From NCBI RefSeq assembly GCF_030812475.1, contig NZ_JAUSSR010000003.1, positions 1 to 64,000 on the forward strand: 64,000 nt of DNA, in the 5' to 3' direction. The position numbers were made by a program, and so were the translations under genes. This stretch comes from Pseudomonas lini (lineage in GTDB: Bacteria > Pseudomonadota > Gammaproteobacteria > Pseudomonadales > Pseudomonadaceae). Shown piece after piece: positions 60,295-64,000 of this stretch; within the stretch, counting starts at the first letter, position 1, and each line of letters starts with the position of its first letter. Below the pieces are notes generated by a model that saw only the letters and a program-made list of their open reading frames with translations, had not been told where the DNA came from and made no database searches.

Positions 60295-62487
60295 ATGACT
60301 CCCTTGCCCGCACCCTTGCGCTGGCTGTATTCCCTGGAATGGCGCCGGGGCTTCTTCGACTGGGCACGCAGCGACGGCGTGACCTGGGTCTACATTTTCA
60401 AAGTGCTGTTCGCCGCGTTCCTGACGCTGTGGCTGGCCATGCGCCTGGAATTGCCGCAACCGCGTACCGCGATGATCACCGTGTTCATCGTCATGCAACC
60501 GCAAAGCGGCCAGGTGTTCGCCAAGAGTTTCTATCGCTTTCTTGGCACATTGACCGGCTCGGCGGTGATGGTTGCGCTGATTGCCTTGTTCGCGCAGAAC
60601 ACCGAATTGTTCCTCGGCTCGCTGGCGATCTGGGTGGGCATCTGTTCGGCGGGGGCGGCGCGTTATCGCAATTTTCGCGCCTATGGATTTGTGCTCGCCG
60701 GCTACACCGCCGCGATGGTGGGATTACCTGCGCTGGCACACCCGGACGGCGCATTCATGGCCGCGGTGTGGCGGGTACTGGAAATCTCCCTGGGAATTCT
60801 CTGTGCCACCGTGGTCAGCGCCGCGATCCTGCCGCAAACCGCCAGCGCCGCGATGCGCAACGCCTTGTATCAGCGCTTCGGCGTGTTCGCGTTGTTCGTC
60901 ACCAACGGGTTGCGTGGCCGCAGTCAACGCGACGCGTTCGAAGCGAGCAACGTGGGCTTCATCGCCGAGGCGGTCGGCCTGGAAGGGCTGCGCAGCGTCA
61001 CCGTGTTCGAAGACCCGCACATGCGTCGGCGCAACGGGCGGCTGAGTCGGCTCAATAGCGAGTTCATGGGCATCACCACGCGCTTCAACGCCTTGCACCA
61101 GCTGCTCGAGCGTTTGCGCAGCGGTGCGGCTGATCATGTTGTTGCCGCGATCAAACCGGGTTTACAGGACCTCGCTGAAATGCTCGACGGGTTCAGCGGT
61201 CGCGCGTTGACCAGCCCCGATGCCGCACGTCTTGTGCTTGCCCTGAGCGCCTATAAGGAAGCGCTGCCGGCGCGTGTGCGCAGCCTGCGGGCGAGGTTCC
61301 AGGAGAGCGACCCCAGCGATGCCGAGCAGCTGGATTTTCATACCGCCTACGAACTGCTCTATCGCTTCGTCGACGACCTGCACGGTTATGCGCAGACCCA
61401 CGCCTCCCTGGCCGAGCACACCCATGAACGGGAACAATGGGACGAACCCTTCACTCCGCAAACCAACTGGATGGCCTCGGCGGCGTCGGGGATTCGCGCG
61501 GCGTTCATTCTGGTGATTCTGGGCAGTTACTGGGTGGCGACGGCATGGCCGAGCGGGGCGACCATGACCCTGATCGCGGCGGCTACGGTCGGCCTGTCCG
61601 CCGCGACACCGAACCCGAAACGCATGGCGTTCCAGATGGCCTGCGGCACCTTCCTGGGGGCGCTGATCGGCTTCGTCGAGATGTTTTTCATCTTCCCGTG
61701 GATCGACGGTTTTCCGTTGCTGTGCGTGATGCTGGCGCCCGTGATTGTGCTGGGTTCGTTCCTGTCGTCGAGGCCGCAATACGCCGGCGTCGGCCTGGGT
61801 TTGTTGATCTTCTTCAGCACAGGTTCGGTGCCGGATAACCTCACCATCTACAACCCTTACACCTTCATCAACGACTACATCGCCATGGTGCTAGGCATGC
61901 TGGTGTGCGCGGCGGCCGGGGCGATCATCCTGCCGCCCAACAGCCGCTGGTTATGGCGTCGGCTGGAGCAGGACTTGCGGGGTCAGGTGGTCTACGCCAT
62001 CAGCGGCAAACTCAAGGGCCTGGCGTCGGGTTTTGAAAGCAGCACGCGGGACTTGTTGCACCAGGCCTATGGCCTCGCCGCGGGCCAGCCGCAGGTGCAA
62101 CGGGACTTGCTGCGCTGGATGTTCGTGGTGCTGGAAGTCGGCCACGCGATCATCGAATTGCGCAAGGAACAGGCGATTCTGCCGGTGCATCCGGCCTACG
62201 CCGAATCGCAGCCGTGGCGCCAGGCGATCCGGGTGATGGGCCGCTCGCTGGTGCGGCTGTTCCTGCAACCGAGCCAGAGCAATCTGCAGCGCGCTCTGAT
62301 CGCCGTGGATCACGCCATCAGCCGTGTGCAAGCCACCGACGAACCGTTCGCCCCGCACTTCGATACCTCGGCTTTGCGCCGGGTGAAGAGCTACCTGCAC
62401 TTCATCCGCACCTCTCTGCTCGATCCGCAATCACCGCTCGCGGCCTACGCCGACACGCAGCCTCAAGGACTTGAACATGCCCCGTGA
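60295..62487 (+). CDS. FUSC-family inner-membrane exporter (AaeB-like)
   Basis: A 730-aa inner-membrane protein with two FUSC repeats of about six helices each. The first covers about residues 18-180 (LFAAFLTLWLAMRLELPQPR, then TVFIVMQPQSGQVFAKSFYR) and the second about 395-545 (AASGIRAAFILVILGSYWVA, then NPKRMAFQMACGTFLGALIG). Long cytoplasmic helical regions lie between and after. Such proteins export aromatic carboxylic acids or drugs together with a periplasmic adaptor. It overlaps the DUF1656 gene by 11 bases. Confidence 0.92.
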   Translation: MTPLPAPLRWLYSLEWRRGFFDWARSDGVTWVYIFKVLFAAFLTLWLAMRLELPQPRTAMITVFIVMQPQSGQVFAKSFYRFLGTLTGSAVMVALIALFAQNTELFLGSLAIWVGICSAGAARYRNFRAYGFVLAGYTAAMVGLPALAHPDGAFMAAVWRVLEISLGILCATVVSAAILPQTASAAMRNALYQRFGVFALFVTNGLRGRSQRDAFEASNVGFIAEAVGLEGLRSVTVFEDPHMRRRNGRLSRLNSEFMGITTRFNALHQLLERLRSGAADHVVAAIKPGLQDLAEMLDGFSGRALTSPDAARLVLALSAYKEALPARVRSLRARFQESDPSDAEQLDFHTAYELLYRFVDDLHGYAQTHASLAEHTHEREQWDEPFTPQTNWMASAASGIRAAFILVILGSYWVATAWPSGATMTLIAAATVGLSAATPNPKRMAFQMACGTFLGALIGFVEMFFIFPWIDGFPLLCVMLAPVIVLGSFLSSRPQYAGVGLGLLIFFSTGSVPDNLTIYNPYTFINDYIAMVLGMLVCAAAGAIILPPNSRWLWRRLEQDLRGQVVYAISGKLKGLASGFESSTRDLLHQAYGLAAGQPQVQRDLLRWMFVVLEVGHAIIELRKEQAILPVHPAYAESQPWRQAIRVMGRSLVRLFLQPSQSNLQRALIAVDHAISRVQATDEPFAPHFDTSALRRVKSYLHFIRTSLLDPQSPLAAYADTQPQGLEHAP

Positions 62488-62677
62488 AATCGCCTTCCAC
62501 GGCGTCTACATGCCAACGATGACGCTGATGTTCTTCATCGCCGCGGCGCTGGCCTGGGCACTGGACCGATTCCTGTCCGGATTCGACCTCTACCGTTTTT
62601 TCTGGCACCCGGCGTTGCTGCGCCTGAGTCTGTTTACCTGTCTGTTCGGCGCCCTGGCGCTGACTGTCTACCGTTGA
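62477..62677 (+). CDS. DUF1656 (AaeX-like) small membrane protein
   Basis: A 66-aa inner-membrane protein with two hydrophobic segments (MTLMFFIAAALAWALDRFL and LSLFTCLFGALALTVYR). DUF1656/AaeX proteins are encoded between the FUSC exporter and the HlyD adaptor, exactly as here. The ATG at 62477 overlaps the FUSC stop by 11 bases. Role probably structural in the pump; unproven. Confidence 0.9.
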   Translation: MPREIAFHGVYMPTMTLMFFIAAALAWALDRFLSGFDLYRFFWHPALLRLSLFTCLFGALALTVYR

Positions 62678-62716
62678 CTCTCTGTCACTGACTCTCTATC
62701 ACTGAAGAAGGCCCTG

Positions 62717-63580
62717 ATGAAAAAGCTTTTCAGCCTGCTCGCCACCCTGCTGGTGCTGGTCCTCGCGATCTGGATCGGCCGCACCCTGTGGGAGCACTAC
62801 ATGAACACGCCATGGACCCGCGATGGCCGGGTGCGCGCCGATATCATCAACGTCGCCGCCGACGTCACGGGGGAAGTGGTGGACGTGCCGGTACGGGATA
62901 ACCAGCTGGTGAAGAAGGGCGATCTGCTGATGCGCATCGACCCCGAGCACTACCGCATAGCGGTCAAACAGGCGCAGTCCCTGGTCGCCTCGCGCAAGTC
63001 GACATGGGAGATGCGCAAGGTCAACGCCCGTCGCCGCGCCGACATGGACAACCTGGTGATCTCCAGGGAAAACCGCGACGACGCCAGCAACATCGCCGAC
63101 TCGGCCCTGGCCGATTACCAGCATGCCCAGGCCCAGCTCGAAGCCGCGCAATTGAACCTCAAGCGTACTGAAGTGCGCTCAGCGGTGGACGGCTACGTGA
63201 CCAACCTCAACGTGCATCGCGGCGACTATGCGCGCATCGGCGAAGCGAAAATGGCCGTGGTCGATATGAACTCGTTCTGGGTCTACGGCTTCTTTGAAGA
63301 AACCAAGCTGCCCCATGTGCGGGTTGGCGATAAGGCCGACATGCAGTTGATGAGTGGGGAAGTGTTGAAAGGGCACGTGGAGAGTATTTCCCGGGGCATC
63401 TATGACCGTGATAACCCTGAGAGCCGCGAGCTGATCGCGGATGTGAACCCGACCTTCAACTGGGTGCGCCTGGCGCAGCGAGTGCCGGTGCGGATTCACA
63501 TCGATGAAGTGCCGGAGGGGGTGCTGCTGGCGGCGGGGATTACGTGTACGGTGGTGGTGAAACAAGGTGATGGTGCATAA
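62717..63580 (+). CDS. HlyD-family periplasmic adaptor (AaeA-like)
   Basis: A 287-aa membrane-fusion protein with an N-terminal anchor (LFSLLATLLVLVLAIWIG, about 4-21). A biotinyl-lipoyl half-motif follows (VAADVTGEVVDVPVRDNQLV, about 46-65), then a coiled-coil hairpin (about 85-150) and the barrel (GYVTNLNVHRGDYARIG). It joins the FUSC exporter to the outer-membrane lipoprotein. Last gene of the operon. Confidence 0.92.
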   Translation: MKKLFSLLATLLVLVLAIWIGRTLWEHYMNTPWTRDGRVRADIINVAADVTGEVVDVPVRDNQLVKKGDLLMRIDPEHYRIAVKQAQSLVASRKSTWEMRKVNARRRADMDNLVISRENRDDASNIADSALADYQHAQAQLEAAQLNLKRTEVRSAVDGYVTNLNVHRGDYARIGEAKMAVVDMNSFWVYGFFEETKLPHVRVGDKADMQLMSGEVLKGHVESISRGIYDRDNPESRELIADVNPTFNWVRLAQRVPVRIHIDEVPEGVLLAAGITCTVVVKQGDGA

Positions 63581-63599
63581 CCGGTAGACCGAGTTGCGC

Positions 63600-63700
63600 C
63601 CATCGCGAGCAAGCTCGCTCCCACAGGTTTTTTGGGTGTGAATGCTATCTATGGCATCCAGCAAACCTTGTGGGAGCGGGCTTGCTCGCGAAGGCAGGCG
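63600..63700. repeat. REP doublet
   Basis: TCGCGAGCAAGCTCGCTCCC and the inverse GAGCGGGCTTGCTCGCGAAG between convergent genes. Confidence 0.85.
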
Positions 63701-63708
63701 ACTCGGTC

Positions 63709-64000
63709 CTAGAGCTTCCCCCTCAACCCGAACCGCCTCATCAATCCCGACTCCAGCACCCCCTTGGGCAACCACCCCGCCAGCAACGGCAACGCCCGGC
63801 TGCCATTACCCAGGCGAATCAACCGTGGCGGTTTGCCCTGTTGCACAGCCTTCAACAAATCGCGGGCAAACTCACTGGCCGGCGTCGGTTTGTCCTGGGA
63901 CGCCTTGGCTCGCGCCCGGATGCCTTCACGCAACGGCCACCACGGCGACTGCTCGGTGATCAACTGCTCCGCCTCGTGACCGGCGTTTTTCGCGAAGCTG
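63709..64000 (-). CDS. SDR-family oxidoreductase, C-terminal part (runs off the window)
   Basis: Only the last 97 residues are present; the frame is open to the window edge. It has a C-terminal pattern of short-chain dehydrogenases: SFAKNAGHEAEQ, then WWPLREGIRARAK, SEFARDLLKAV, and PRLIRLGNGSRALPLLAGWL. The catalytic YxxxK and cofactor site lie beyond the window. The assignment rests on recall of similar SDR tails in Pseudomonas. Confidence 0.7.
   Translation of the reverse strand, partial: SFAKNAGHEAEQLITEQSPWWPLREGIRARAKASQDKPTPASEFARDLLKAVQQGKPPRLIRLGNGSRALPLLAGWLPKGVLESGLMRRFGLRGKL

Overview
The window is chromosomal DNA from a Pseudomonas, most likely of the P. fluorescens group. Evidence for this is the gene order acyltransferase-pta-DUF3565-slyD-glutathione peroxidase-flavin oxidoreductase-glycosyltransferase-cysZ-trxB, the folM-folE-folX cluster, the hmgR/hmgA-fah-maiA cluster, an S-type pyocin, and about 20 REP-type palindromes scattered between genes. 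No rRNA, tRNA or CRISPR array was seen.

Layout. 1-2.8 kb is a scarred accessory patch: the 3' end of a group II intron, a truncated second copy of an acyltransferase gene, a decayed adenylylsulfate kinase (cysC) fragment, a decayed copy of a membrane gene, and an AT-rich two-gene unit (81-aa Gly-rich protein plus 176-aa two-helix membrane protein). The patch ends at the intact acyltransferase, whose 3' end it repeats. 2.8-16.5 kb is housekeeping: lipid acyltransferase and pta, peptidyl-prolyl isomerase, peroxidase, Old Yellow Enzyme relative, glycosyltransferase, CysZ, TrxB, an amine/amino-acid oxidoreductase and an amino-acid ABC transporter. 16.9-24.5 kb holds HopJ/DUF1244, folX-folE-folM, a divergent MerR/LitR-like regulator, a PilZ-like protein, a short LOV photoreceptor, a flavodoxin, an alpha/beta hydrolase and an SDR enzyme. 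The LOV-LitR-fol neighbourhood looks like a light-response locus. 24.5-28.7 kb is accessory: an unknown 205-aa gene, a DNase S-type pyocin with its immunity gene, and a signal-peptide-less peptidoglycan amidase.

29.2-35.1 kb carries a DUF1302-DUF1329 pair and a large MalT-type LuxR regulator. 35.1-39.4 kb is homogentisate catabolism with its IclR repressor and a visible operator. 39.4-46.7 kb holds SirB1, a leucine-dehydrogenase homologue lacking its catalytic lysine, SOS-controlled yebG, psiE, sdaA with a divergent LysR gene, and a ribosome-hibernation-type factor. 46.8-53.4 kb is a Fur/ECF-controlled iron uptake cassette (DUF3649-PepSY-DUF3325-FecI-FecR, then a TonB-dependent receptor). 53.5-57.2 kb has an AraC regulator, an EamA exporter, DUF2165 and a 2-ketoacid reductase. 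57.4-63.6 kb is an aromatic-acid/drug efflux operon (OMF-FUSC-DUF1656-HlyD) with a divergent LysR regulator. The window ends inside an SDR gene.

The most interesting points are the duplicated and rearranged island at the left end, the LOV/PilZ/LitR/pterin light locus with 19-bp-spacer promoters, the leucine dehydrogenase homologue with Val in place of the catalytic Lys, and an orphan terminator at 28.8 kb that may close a small RNA.
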